Source: Cladocopium goreaui | Lineage: Eukaryota > Sar > Dinophyceae > Suessiales > Symbiodiniaceae | Assembly: GCA_947184155.2 (NCBI GenBank) | Contig: CAMXCT020001469.1 | Span: 455,501 to 519,500 of the forward strand | Direction of reading: 5' to 3' | DNA: 64,000 nt | In this document: one piece after another, positions 46,446-58,995 of the stretch | Numbering within the stretch: the stretch's first letter is position 1 | Layout: every line of letters starts with the position of its first letter | Translations under genes and position numbers: made by a program | Notes under the pieces: generated by a model | Seen by the model: the letters and a program-made list of their open reading frames with translations, nothing else | Told to the model about the DNA's origin: nothing | The model's database searches: none

Positions 46446-49040
46446 CTGCACCGAAATGCGGGTTGATCATTGGATTGGTTGGATTGGTTAAAGGGACAGT
46501 TTTGTGTTTGAACCCCCTTCATTGCCACGGTTTCCGGTGGATCTTCGCATAAATCCAGTGAGGATGTTGGACTTTGATCCTGTCGCGCCGGCGGCGCCGG
46601 TTTTCCAGCTCAAACCGTTGCTGTGAGATGCGCCATTTCTTGCAGCATCTCAGCATCTACAAAGATCTATGAGATTGAAAGCTAAATCTGCCCAACGATA
46701 TACCCTGTGACCCTCATTTTCCAAGGTGCCACGAGCGATCTGAGGCTGCTGAATTGCTGTAAAACCATTGCTGGCTATGGGTCGAGTTACTGGGCCAATC
46801 AACCTAGTCAGTTACATCCATTCTAGGGGAGTCATCGAAGATTTTTGACCCATACCCAGATATCCTTCAATGTTCAAACGACAAGAACTCCTCCAGCTTT
46901 GGCGGTGTTCGCCTCTGGAGAAAGCCCTAAGCCAACTTCAGCTGCCATTGTGGACAGTTTTGAGATCCTTGGTGCATTTTGGTCATAAGTTTTTCCGGGT
47001 GAATACCTGAAGTGTTCTGAAATGACCAGGCCATGCAATTGAAAGAGCTGTTTGTCGTACGAGTCCACCCAAAAGGTGAGCAATCTGACTTTTGCGTGCG
47101 TTCTACTCAAACAGCTCATTTTGATTCAATTTGATGCTTCGCGGGGTCCCCCATTGAAGAGACAGAAGCACGTATATGTATTTTATTTTTATTTTTATAT
47201 ACTCCGAGTCGCATTATCTGCCAAGTTATGCCAAGTTTCCGCTCACTCACGGATGCCATTTCTTGCCTGCAACAAAGCCGATGCAACTCATGGATCTAGA
47301 AACGGCAGGGCTTTCAACGGCCAGCTGGGCAGGTCAATGACCAAATCATCATTAACCCTCATCAAACAACAACGTTTCAGGGCTTGAATGATAGATACGC
47401 TGCAACAATGGTACTGTAGTTCTCTGAATATTCTCCTAGTGGATCCACCGACCCAGACGGCCCGCCTGGAAACAGGATGGGCCTATGCACCGTTGGAAAG
47501 TCTGGAGACAACGCTTGATATGTTGCTTGCGACTTACTTGCGACAAGCTACAAAGGGATATTATATATATATATATCTATATGTATATAATATCTCTCTA
47601 TAAATATCTATATATATATGAGCGTATACTTTTACGTGTATGTGAATACATGTGTACAATACATATAATTGTACGTATATATAATAATAATAAATAATAA
47701 GTAATAATAATAATAAATAATACATATATATATATATATCATATATACATGTGCACATGCACCAACATGATCCTATGTGTTTTGCACCAATATACTTAGG
47801 GTCTGAATATACAAAGGTATCTGTATAATTACACTCTATTGAGTCCAGGGTCCATTGTCGGTGCGTGTATAGTTTCTTCTGTATAGTGTTGTCTTGCATT
47901 CTACTGCGCGCTCAGTATTTAGATAGACATACATAGCAAAACATTGCAAAAGACATCACATTCCGAAACCATGATATGTCAACTCAAATCAAAGGCTTTC
48001 GACATGAGTGAACTGAGAAAAACACCTGAACCAATGTCCGTCATTTCCCAGTAATTGGATGGTTAGACTCTTTACCTTTCTGCCCATGAGCCTCACCTTA
48101 AAATAGCTGTTACTTGACAGCTGATGGAAATGGAAAAACATCCTGGCATACTAAGGTCTTGCTGATTTCAGCACAATCCATGGAACCTGGGGTAATAAAA
48201 ATGAGCCACACACTTGGTTAGGTGAACAACCTTCAAGTATATTCAAGTATCCCATTTTTTGATCTTATCCATATTATATCTGATCTGATGGGCCTAGTTG
48301 GCATACCTCCTCTCTCTTTCTACCGACCAGTGCGCAAAAAAAACATCCATGCAACATTCCTGTGGTATTCCTGCACACACACACACACACACGTGATATC
48401 GATGTCTTTTTGGGAACAAAGAGGCCGAGTTTGGCATACCATTTACCATGAAACCCACCATAATTATCCATAATTTACCTCTTGATATGGGGGTAGCCTC
48501 TGGTAATTGAATACTTCTCCGGGGAAAATTGCTCATTGATCCTAAGAATGTAGACGATTTAGCTATTCATTTTCCATATCAAACTGAGTTTTTTTGAAAA
48601 CAGGGTACCTAAAAAATCCAAGAGTGGATCATCATGTTCCCCACTTACTGAGTTACTGTAGATGCCCCAAAATGGGGGGTATATCCAGGTCCCATTTTCA
48701 GACACACCCAAGTGGTTTCCAAGGAGCCGTGTCGTGGGAGAGGTGCAGGAGTTGCCTCAAACATGGAGAAGTTGGGCCCCAAAAAAAGGGTAATACCATG
48801 GAACATACAAAAAAGATAGGGATGGGACAATCCACCATTGAACCTCATGGATTTCCATAGCTATCGGAGTTTACGGGAGCAGGATACCCTCATTTTTAAA
48901 TCCCGAAGAATCTTGGAACATGTTTTGCGAGAGCTTTGCACGTAGGTGAATTCTATTGGGTGCAGTTCAAAAAATGCCACCTTCCAGAAAATATCGAGCA
49001 AAGATGGACTACACACAAAACATACACGCAAAATCATCAT
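46446..49040. other. Expected region for TM1-TM3 exons of P1B ATPase; not resolved
   Basis: A minus-strand phrase RISKLSTMAAEVGLGLSPEA near 46915-46975 could be part of the TM2-TM3 region, but splice phase could not be chained. Rest is AT-rich with a microsatellite at 47560-47740. Confidence 0.4.
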
Positions 49041-49195
49041 TTATCTTGTTGTACCAATGCCAATAAAACCTCCTTGTGCGAAGGATCTTTGATAATTTCG
49101 GGAAGCGTCGGGCATATCAACACTACCCAAAGCCTTGAAATCAGGTTTGTTGCAACGAAAAAGATGCTGATGAACACCGCAAGAAAACACAGCCA
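49041..49195 (-). CDS. Unassigned exon-like segment with a membrane helix
   Basis: Minus strand reads LCFLAVFISIFFVATNLISR then WVVLICPTLPEIIKDPSHKE. Strongly hydrophobic; may be TM1-TM2 of the P1B ATPase or part of another membrane protein. Confidence 0.4.
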
Positions 49196-50029
49196 TGCAG
49201 AAACCAAACTCCAAATTCTGCATAGTCAATGGCAATCAGATATTATGCGAGTTGATATCCAAAAAAATCAAGCCTCATACGGTCATAGTTTGCTCATTGA
49301 TGTCCTCATTGCTGTTGCTCAACATCCCATGTCCCACTTTGGGTTGCTAACCCTGGCGATCAGTCCTCTAAGTGGTCACCATAAAATGTTTTCACCCAAC
49401 TAAGACTAAACTCTTCCCAAACAATCCTTGATCAACTATATGAAGTTTCCATGCCTGGCAAATGTTATATACTATAACAAAATACTACGTAAAAATGGTT
49501 ATTCTTCTCGTATCATATTTGATTATAGTTATTTTTTGGGCACTAACAATTAATTGGAGAGCTGAGCCATTTTTCAGGCACACCCATATCCATTCTTCAA
49601 TGGTGACATCTATATTTCTGATGGTTAAATTATGTCAAACATCCATATCTCATAATTTCTCATATTATAATTTGATGATTATAAGACTGATTAAATCATA
49701 TAAATCAAACATGGATGATCATTAGGTCCCTATCTCATATTTTTCGGTTTCCTAAAATGGGGGTACCCCTAAATCAATCTAAATCATCAATTTTATTTTT
49801 GGATGGTCCATTATAAATCACCCAGCTATTGGGGTATCCCCATGGCTATGGACACCTCCCTTCAAATCTCAGATAGCTATATCAGGCTATATCCCATTAA
49901 AATCCATTAAGAATCATGAAAAATCACCCATTTATGGAACTTATAAATCACCCATTTATAAATTTTATGGTTTTTTAGTGCCATAGTTTAGCACTTTACT
50001 TATGGACACCACCATATTTTTCAGTCCCT

Positions 50030-50150
50030 ATCTTTGGTGACCTCCCAGCACCGAACGTCCGGCCTGTTGAGCGCATCCATGGCCTCATGCACCGCCACCA
50101 GGTCGCTGTTCAAGAGCGGTTCACCCAGACCTTGAAAGCGCCCAACCGTT
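50030..50150 (-). CDS. Unassigned exon-like segment
   Basis: Minus strand reads GLGEPLLNSDLVAVHEAMDA then LNRPDVRCWEV. GC-rich island in AT-rich DNA; no family recognised. Confidence 0.45.
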
Positions 50151-50159
50151 GCCATCGAT

Positions 50160-50520
50160 TGGTGGAGATTTATTGTGGTTTCTGGTGATTTCTGGTGATT
50201 TATGACGATTTCTGGTGATTTATGATGATTCATGGTGATTTCTGGTGAATTCTGGTGATTTCTGGTGGTTTATGCTGATTTCTGGTGGTTTACGATGATT
50301 TCTGGTGATTTCTGGTGATTTATGCTGATTTCTGGTGATTTCTGGTGATTTATGCTGATTTCTGGTGATTTATGATGATTCAAGGTGATTCCTGGTGATT
50401 CATGCTAATTTATTTTGATTTATGGGATTTATGGTGATTTATGGTATATATATATATATATTTAAAATGACTTATGCCAATTTATGGTGATTCATGGTGA
50501 TTCATGGTGATTTCTGATTG
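50160..50520. repeat. Minisatellite of TTTCTGGTGATT / TTTATGGTGATT units
   Basis: About thirty 10-11-bp units between 50165 and 50515, interrupted by a short (AT)n at 50446-50462. Confidence 0.85.
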
Positions 50521-51355
50521 ATCACTTATGATCGGGTGTTGAAAATACCAATTATCAAACATCTTAAATCCAAAAACCATATACTTAAGATGGATTCATA
50601 TACATTTGTTGGGTCAAGTGGGGTGACCATACCTAATTTAGGGGTTCTAGCGACCTGTTTCAAATTGGATGAACATGGGACTTATAGTTGGCTTTAGTAC
50701 GCTTTACTGCTTTAATACATGGCTGGTTGGCGGTTTGAAACCATCACAAATGGCTGTTTCATTTCTGGTTGAAGCAGATTGGGCAGTGGTTTTGCTGGGG
50801 GTAGCACGTGAATACGTAATAATGATGCACATCTTTATCACATCTTTAAAACACACACACACATACACAATATATATATATTTATATTTATATTTATTAT
50901 ATTATATATTATATATTATATATTATATATTATAAACTATATATTATATATTAAAAATTATATATTTCATATGACATATTATTATATATTATATATTATA
51001 TATTATAAATTATATATTTCATATGGCATATTATTATATATATAATATGCTAATAGCCTGCATATACTACCGTAGAGCATCTACCTCAGTACAGACATAT
51101 GTAACTATGTACTTCTACAAAAACGACTTCTTTGACCCATGTCTGTAAGACTCACAGATTCTCGGTGGTTTGGTGATTCCCATCCAGTTTGTCCGACGGT
51201 TGAGGCGAATTACACCAACATCAACAAAATCCACTTGTTTACAATAAATTCATAGAATTTCATAGATGTCCCTGCTAAACTAGATCTATTTTTGAGGGAA
51301 TTTTTATTCCATTTTCAGACACACCCATAACATGATATGTAAATCTGTTCAATTA

Positions 51356-51450
51356 TGCAGGTTCCCCTGCAGATTCTCCATGAACTTTGCGAAGTGATTT
51401 GCTGGGTCTCGCTGTCTCACCACGATGTTGATTACTAGTTGAACCTGATC
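51356..51450 (-). CDS. Unassigned exon-like segment
   Basis: Minus strand reads VQLVINIVVRQRDPANHFAK then FMENLQGNL. No family recognised. Confidence 0.4.
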
Positions 51451-51494
51451 GAACACATATTGGATGGATAAAAACAAAGAAAATACCCGGTTTT

Positions 51495-51655
51495 TCTAAC
51501 ATCAACATGGGTGTCTTCCAAGCTCGTGAACACGCCAACAACGTGTCAAAATGACGACCTGTGATTCTCTTTTTAGAATCGCAGCGATTCTCAACACCCG
51601 CCTCCATAGCAGTTGTACAACAGAGTTGGAGTTGGTTTCCCAGATTCCTGGTGGG
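51495..51655 (-). CDS. Unassigned exon-like segment, two possible frames
   Basis: After CAG|GAATCTGG two frames are open: LQLCCTTAMEAGVENRC... and SVVQLLWRRVLRIAAILKRE. Frame not decided. Confidence 0.35.
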
Positions 51656-51899
51656 ACAAGGGCCAAGGTAAACCATGTAAAACAATGCTATAAACATAGG
51701 TTAACCATCATAAACACCTAAAGCCCTGGTTGCGATGATCTTCTCACCGATCATGGTGGAGCCACCCATCCCAGAAACTGAGCTGGGCATTCAGTGCTGC
51801 TGTTGCGGAATTTCTCCCTAAAAGAGAGGAAGGGATGCTCGGCACAAAGAAACCTACGCCGGCGTATACCGGCGTATAGGACAATCTGTGCCAGGCAAA

Positions 51900-52400
51900 G
51901 AACATGTATACATGTATGTATGTATGTATGTCTGTACGATTCTGTAAGTATGTACGTTTGTATGTACGTAAGTAAGTTTGTATTCATGTACGTATGTATA
52001 TATATATATATTTATTGTGTATGTATGTATGCGTGCATGTATGTATGTATGGATGGATGGATGGATGGATGTATGCATGTATGCATGTATGCATGTATGC
52101 ATGTATGCATACATGCATGCATGCATGTATGCATGTATGTATGTATGTATGTATGTATGCATGCATGCATGCATGCATGTATGCATGTATGCATGTATGC
52201 ATGTATGCATGTATGCATGTATGCATGTATGCATGTATGCATGTATGCATGTATGCATGTATGCATGTATGCATGTATGCATGCATGGATGCATGCATGC
52301 ATGCATGCATGCATGCATGTAGGCAGGGAGGTAGGTAGGTAGGTAGGTAGGTAGGTAGGTAGGTAGGTAGGTAGGTAGGTATATATATATATATATGCAT
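51900..52400. repeat. Long ATGT/ATGC and AGGT microsatellite
   Basis: (ATGT)n, then GCATGTAT octamers for about 200 bp, (GCAT)n, (AGGT)n and a short (AT)n. Long open frames here on both strands are repeat artefacts. Confidence 0.95.
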
Positions 52401-52572
52401 GGATGTATGTAGGTATACAATGTGTAAACTATTGGTATACATATACTATATATTATTATGTGATACAGAACTGAGGTCTTTTGATGCATGGGGTTCTTGC
52501 CACATCTTGCCACCATGAAACATTCCTGATGAACACGAGCATTCTCATTATTTTTACCCCTGGCCTTGCCTT

Positions 52573-52665
52573 GGCATGGATTTTGTTCTGGATCTGCAGG
52601 TACTTCTCGCGCGTCAGAATCTTAAACAATCCTTTGACCTCGGGTCCAAGGAGTCAATGGGGCAT
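52573..52665 (-). CDS. Unassigned exon-like segment
   Basis: Minus strand reads LGPEVKGLFKILTREKYLQI then QNKIHAKARP; charged helix. May belong with the segments at 50-51.8 kb as one gene. Confidence 0.45.
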
Positions 52666-53019
52666 GTTGGGTCCTCGGCCGAGGGTCATCAAACCCGGCA
52701 ATGGAAAAATCCCTCCTTTATAGATGATTTTCCCATTAAAACACCATCCAATCATAGTTTTTCGTTCATGGCCACGTTTGATAGGCTTACCGGGTAAACC
52801 AAGGTAAACCATCGTATTTTGGGAGGCATATCCCCATTGGCCCATGGATCCACCTGAGTCCCGCTGAGTCTGGCTGAGTCTGGAGACATTGCGACGCTTC
52901 TGAAAGGCATGGCTTTGGTTTCGGTTGGCCTGACAGTCACATCCAGTGGCTCCGTCCAAACATAGGAGAAAAAAGATCTCGGCAAGACACACCAAACAGT
53001 GTTGCAAGGAACATGAAGA

Positions 53020-53225
53020 AAAGATACCAGGTCAGATTCTACAAGCTCCCTTTGTGAAGATCTCTGTGGAAGATCGTGTGCAAGATCTCCTTGACAGGTT
53101 CTCTGTAGAAGCTGCTGTGCAAGATCCCTGTGAAAGGCCATCTCTACAAACTGTCTAAAGAGATTCTCCGCAGAAGATCTTTGTAAGAGATCTCAAAGTA
53201 AGATCTCTGTTCAAGCTAAGTGCCG
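53020..53225. repeat. 12-14-bp degenerate minisatellite
   Basis: Unit close to AAGATCTCTGTGC repeated about a dozen times, partly in the other orientation near the right end. Confidence 0.7.
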
Positions 53226-53696
53226 AAAGGGTTGCGCGAGGGATCTCAAAATTCCGCGCCACAACGAGAGCGATCCGACACCCACAAAGCGACGAGAGGG
53301 TTGCGCGAGAGGTCTCCAGGCAACCGTTTCGTGCGGGACTTTTGTCAAAAATCACAAATGCCGCACACGTATCAGACCACCTCGAATCAACACCGGGCCT
53401 TAACTTCTACCGTAAGAACCCCAAGTGTGGCCACAGTTTGGGGAAAAAAAGAAAAACGTAATCATAGCGATGGTTAATCCATGGATTTCTCCATAGATTG
53501 AAGTATCCCCCATTTTTGGACGAATCCATGGGGTTCCATCAAGTGGGCAATAATCAGAGGTGAATGAAATTATATTCTATATATTGCTTGGCTGTCTAGA
53601 AAGAATCCCCGCACAGATTCGCTCCGGAACTGCAGCAAAATTGACCTTATATAAAGCACTTCAACAAACGATTCTGCTCCTGAAAGTTCAGCCATG

Positions 53697-53815
53697 TTCA
53701 GCATTTGGGTATGGATCAATACCTATTAATACCATTTTTAGTGGGTTATTCACATCCATTTTAACCCAGCTATTTTGATGTGAACAGAAGGGGTTTTCCA
53801 TGGGTTTTGACCCAC
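53697..53815. mobile_element. MITE-like element, family 'GGGTCAAAACCC', inverse copy
   Basis: Inverse relative of 26532-26640; fragments also near 661-690, 24160-24205 and 46325-46360. Confidence 0.7.
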
Positions 53816-54040
53816 TGCCATTTCAACTTGATGATTTTTGATGGACATCTGGACTGGAGCTCTGAGGATCTGTCAGCCTTTGGTGGCTTCTTAAAGCCTC
53901 AGATTCGGCACTTAAAAGGCGTGCCACCAAGTGGTGATCCAGAGAACTGGTAACCAATGGTAACCAGGTATCAAAATGGACGAAGCTGTATATACACATA
54001 TATATATATATGTATATATATATATGTATATATATATATA

Positions 54041-54066
54041 TAGTAAGGATCCAGCAGATAGAATAT
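54041..54066 (+). repeat. Left terminal inverted repeat
   Basis: 26 bp, exact reverse complement of 56796-56821. Confidence 0.93.
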
Positions 54067-54649
54067 TAAAAAAGATATGGTCAAGAGATAGAATACGGAT
54101 TTCGCTTTGCAGGTGGGAATCAAGAGATAGAATACGGAATGTATAAATTTAAGAAAATCATCAAAATTATGAACATATCCTATGCAAATACATTGTTTTT
54201 TATATGATAAAACTCGAGAAAACTCTTCAAACTTAATATATATATATATATATAGAGAAAACTAAGCAAACATATCATTATATCATATGTATAAACATTT
54301 TTTTGAAAGAAAATTAAAGAAACTCTTCAAACTTGAAATATACATATATAAAAATAATATTCTAAGAAACTAATCAAAAATATCAATATATTATACGTAG
54401 ATATATCGTTTTTAGTAGAAAAACCCAATGAATTTAGTCAATTTTTGAAATATATATATATACATATATATGTATATATAATATGTTATATATATATATG
54501 GAATTAATATAAAGTTAAGAAACTATTCAAATTGAGTTGAGCATCACATGAAACACAACAACGAGACTCCAATCAGTGATGGTAGCCAGCAGAGCTGGCA
54601 CACCATCAAACACACTCATACTGTAACATAAGATTAGTTTGTGTGGGAG

Positions 54650-54810
54650 ATGATCCACTGGAATATTCTATCTGTTGATTTTGGACCCTTTTTTAATTGC
54701 CTTTTGATACCCTCCAGGGAGGCACAACAATGTTTCGAATACTCTTTCAGATCTGCCATTGCTAGTAGCTGGAACACGTTGGAAGTTGAACCCTGATCGC
54801 TAACCTGAAA
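54650..54810 (-). CDS. Exon-like segment captured in the DNA transposon
   Basis: After a TTTCAG the minus strand reads VSDQGSTSNVFQLLAMADLK and on through CASLEGIKRQLKKGPK. Base composition is unlike the AT-rich surroundings. No family recognised; may be captured host exon or remnant of a transposon gene. Confidence 0.35.
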
Positions 54811-54910
54811 TATTGTTTTGTAATGCCTATGAGGCAACCAAAACATGTTGGTGCATGTGTTATTCATGTTTCGATATAAACATAAAATACGACCAGAAAT
54901 CATTAATACA

Positions 54911-56600
54911 ATTGTCTTTAATCATACAGTGAATACACTTGCTGTCATGGGTTCATGGGACAGTTGATGTACGGTCATTCTTGCTGTTTGATCCAAAAAT
55001 TAATTGAATATGACTTGCATATTAGACACTGGAAATGCTTACCAGCAATGCTGGCATACAAACAAATGTTCAAACCTGCATGCCAACAATGCTGGCATAC
55101 AGTGAATATAATGTGAGAATAATATGTAATGTCGATTTTGTACATATTCACATGTTCGTGGTTTCTAATTGTACAGTTTTTGTTTGCATCTATCTCATCA
55201 AAACATATATATATAGGCAAACCAAACAGATAGAATATTCCAGTATCGTCACATAAAGGAAACATGATCATGTCAGAAGCATGCATGTGTGAATATTTGT
55301 TAAACAAAAAGATAAAAGATATATCTTTAGTTGTGTTCTGCATCAATTCTCTATATAGAATATGGTTTGCAATTGTCTTTAATCATACAGTGAATACACT
55401 TGCTGTCATGGGTTCATGGGACAGTTGATGTACGGTCATTCTTGCTGTTTGATCCAAAAATTAATTAAATTTTACTTGCATATTATACACTGGAAATGCT
55501 TACCAGCAATGCTGGCATACAAACAAATGTTCAAACCTGCATGCCAGCAATGCTGGCATACAGTGAATATAATGTGAGAATAATATGTAATGTCGATTTT
55601 GTACATATTCACATGTTCGTGGTTTCTAATTGTACAGTTTTTGTTTGCATCTATCTCATCAAAACATATATATATAGGCAAACCAAACAGATAGAATATT
55701 CCAGTATCGTCATATAAAGGAAACATGATCATGTCAGAAGCATGCATGTGTGAATATTTGTTAAACAAAAAGATAAAAGATATATCTTTAGTTGTGTTCT
55801 GCATCAATTCTCTATATAGAATATGGTTTGCAATTGTCTTTAATCATACAGTGAATACACTTGCTGTCATGGGTTCATGGGACAGTTGATGTACGGTCAT
55901 TCTTGCTGTTTGATCCAAAAATTAATTAAATTTTACTTGCATATTATACACTGGAAATGCTTACCAGCAATGCTGGCATACAAACAAATGTTCAAACCTG
56001 CATGCCAGCAATGCTGGCATACAGTGAATATAATGTGAGAATAATATGTAATGTCGATTTTGTACATATTCACATGTTCGTGGTTTCTAATTGTACAGTT
56101 TTTGTTTGCATCTATCTCATCAAAACATATATATATATAGGCAAACCAAACAGATAGAATATTCCAGTATCGTCATATAAAGGAAACATGATCATGTCAG
56201 AAGCATGCATGTGTGAATATTTGTTAAACAAAAAGATAAAAGATATATCTTTAATTGTGTTCTGCATCAATTCTCTATATAGAATATGGTTTACAATTGT
56301 CTTTAATCATACAGTGAATACACTTGCTGTCATGGGTTCATGGGACAGTTGATGTACGGTCATTCTTGCTGTTTGATCCAAAAATTAATTAAATATTACT
56401 TGCATATTATACACTGGAAATGCTTACCAGCAATGCTTGCATACAAACAAATGTTCAAACCTGCATACATGTGTGAATATTTGTTAAACAAAAAGATAAC
56501 AAAAGATATATCTTTAGTTGTGTTCTGCATCAATTCTCACCAAATCGTATATATATATATATATGCAAATCAAACAGATAGAATATTTTTTATATCTAAA
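54911..56600. repeat. Tandem array of a 461-bp unit, about 3.7 copies
   Basis: Units start at 54911, 55372, 55833 and 56296 (spacing 461, 461, 463), near-identical; the last has lost an internal part. Each full copy has the palindrome GCCAGCAATGCTGGC and ends with AAACAGATAGAATATTCC. Confidence 0.95.
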
Positions 56601-56795
56601 TTATATCTATTATAGAAAAATAAAAAAAATAAAAATAATTAAAATATTTTTTTAAAGTTTTTTAAGACAAAAATGTTACAAAACCCTATATATATACACG
56701 GATCTAGTCCGTACCTGCCGGTATTCTATCTGTTGAAATTCCTGCCTGCAAACCTGCTTATGTAGTATTTTTTTTTTTGGGGTGAATTATGGTTT

Positions 56796-56821
56796 ATATT
56801 CTATCTGCTGGATCCTTACTA
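56796..56821 (-). repeat. Right terminal inverted repeat
   Basis: 26 bp, exact reverse complement of 54041-54066. Confidence 0.93.
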
Positions 56822-57397
56822 TATATTATTATACAATATATACAATATCTACACCATCCGGTGTCCTCAAGCATGGCTTGCTGGAAAAGACCTGATTTAT
56901 GGATGATTTTCCCATTCAAAATTCAAAAAACTTTTGTAGGAAATTCCCCATTGCCATCTTTGTTTGGATGTGATGAAAAACTCCTCAGTGGTTTTACCAT
57001 CCCAGCTCGCTATGTTATCATCAATACCAAGTCCAGTTGGAACAAACATATTTGATACCGACCAGCAACGATTTGTTACATACCTGCTAATAACCTGAAA
57101 ACAACATTTCTACAACTAAAGACCCATTCTTGGCCTTAAATTCAGATTTTCTGAAACTAAACAATCACATGGCGTTGCACCCCAATGCTCTACAGGTATA
57201 GCACCCTCCCAATAGCATTACCCCCTGATCAAACATGGCTTGCTGGAACATCCTTCACTTACTTCGATGTTCCCAGCTATGGAACCTGAGGCTAGACCTC
57301 CAAGTAAACCCCTTATATCCACATTCATATCCCATTAGATCACACTTTTTTATGGTGATATCCCATGTTTATTACGGGAAAGGGAGTATAAACCTGT

Positions 57398-57530
57398 TTA
57401 TTGCGGCTGCAGAAACTAGTCCGTCCCAGTGGCCGACCGTTTCGATGCCATAGCGATGCATCAGCCAGAACCAGCGCTTGCTACGAAAGACCCGACCTCG
57501 AGCGAAAGGGGCTGCCTGGTCCAACGGTGA
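57398..57530 (-). CDS. Unassigned exon-like segment
   Basis: Minus strand reads RGRVFRSKRWFWLMHRYGIE then TVGHWDGLVSAA. The plus strand is also open (LVRPSGRPFRCHSDASA), but the minus reading is richer in Trp/Tyr and fits the other exons' strand. Confidence 0.4.
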
Positions 57531-58230
57531 GCATAACTAATTTACCATGGATTTTAGATTTTATATCGATGATGTTAGAATGGCAAATACATTTGAAATC
57601 ATTTGAATGGATATAATTTGGATGTTGTTATGATATGTTATGATATCCATCCTTCATTACGATTGCATTTCATTGGATGGTGAGAAGCAAAGCAGCAAGG
57701 CAGGTTGCGAAGGGTGCAATGTTGCTATTCCATGTGTAATCTTTGTGTAATGTTCCTTAATGGGACATGTAATAACTGGATCACCCAAGTAAGACTTAAA
57801 GATTAATAAATTGATCAGTAACGTAGTTACAGTTACATAACCTTGTAACGGGATGTAACTGCGTTATACCATGTTATACCCCTTGGCATTTCAAAAATAA
57901 CGATGCTGTCATTCACTGCGCATTTCAGGGATCGAAAAGTATGATCCTTCCGAGGTGAGTGGGTTCCCCCGTCACCGCCTAAGCCATGTGCTTTGTCTAC
58001 CCTTCGGTAATCAAACGTAACTATGGACAATTTCCATCAATTTCCTACTTTCAGATGATTTTCCCCTTTAAATCCCCATTGATGGGGGATTTCAAAGCTA
58101 GCCATGTTTGAGCCAGCGGGTGGGAAAGCGTCTAAGCGTTTTGCTGCTTTTTTCCGGTGATGTTGAGGTTGTGTATTTTTTTGGGGGGGCGGTGTAATAA
58201 CATTCTGTCAACTTAGTTTCCTTCAAACCC

Positions 58231-58450
58231 TCTTGATGCTACTCTCGTAACTTTTTCTTAGCAGCTTCTGCAACATCTTGATGCTACGCTCTCAACCTAT
58301 CATGCAAGTTTCTACAGGCTCTTGATGGTAGGCTCTTAACTTTCTCTTAGCATATTCTACAACATCTTGATTCAATCTTGATGCTACACTCTTAGCTTTC
58401 TCTGAGCATTTTCTACAACATCTTGATGTGGCGCTCTTAACTTCAAAAGC
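58231..58450. repeat. 45-bp minisatellite, about 5 copies
   Basis: TCTTGATG starts at 58231, 58276, 58320, 58376 and 58421; consensus includes CTCTTAACTTTCTCTTAGCA and TTCTACAACA. Confidence 0.85.
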
Positions 58451-58879
58451 GACTCTAATCCGAAATGAATGCGACAAATCCGAAGTTGGCAGCGGAGATG
58501 GGAAAATACAGGTAAAAGCCTGTGCAATTTGACTCCTGCCACGCTTGAACGGATCACCCGCTCTTGATGCTACATCTTTCATCATCTTTCCAGATGTCAC
58601 AAAAACTCCAAGAAAAAAACCGTCCCGAAAATCGCCACGGCGCCACAGTTTTACAACACACCACCTCAAAAGTGAACAACTTGTTCGAAGGGGAAAGATG
58701 TACTTTCACCTGCGAAGCGCAGTAGAAACCACAGAACGTGGGGGCAGAAGTAAGCTGAAAAAAAAGCACACGACCATGCTAAATACCATGCATCTGCGTC
58801 AATCCGAAAATCACCCTGAGAAATCGCTTTCGGGTTTTCCACATGTTTTCCACATGTTTTCCGGATGAAAAAAACCAAA

Positions 58880-58995
58880 GGGTCAACCACCATCTGACCA
58901 TAAACAGGCCATCACCAGCCAAGGGTCTCCAGATCTTGTCGCTGCCATCGATGACGAAACCGAACCGCCAGCCCTGGGAGTTGGTGGATGGGATG
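58880..58995 (-). CDS. Unassigned exon-like segment
   Basis: Minus strand reads NSQGWRFGFVIDGSDKIWRP then LAGDG. A similar DSTGKIWEL is at 62560-62625, suggesting repeated domains of one gene. Confidence 0.45.

Larger units (their letters stand above)
54041..56821. mobile_element. Non-autonomous DNA transposon with 26-bp terminal inverted repeats
   Basis: 54041-54066 and 56796-56821 are perfect inverted repeats (TAGTAAGGATCCAGCAGATA and onward), both flanked by TA runs, so a TA target is likely. The 2781-bp interior has no transposase. It holds two direct copies of AAGAGATAGAATACGGA near the left end, an exon-like segment, and 3.7 tandem copies of a 461-bp unit. The motif AGATAGAATA recurs about ten times near the ends and once per unit. 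Superfamily not assigned. Confidence 0.85.

Noticed and set aside
44343-44403. Possible regulatory GAGA-type site
   Set aside because: Part of a plain composite microsatellite.
51854-52516. Long Met-His-Ala-Cys repeat frames
   Set aside because: Artefact of the ATGT/ATGC microsatellite, open in several frames on both strands.
54975-55807. Repeated open frames of about 110-120 codons in the 461-bp array
   Set aside because: They repeat with the array, start and stop at unit borders, and are AT-driven; no sign of coding selection.
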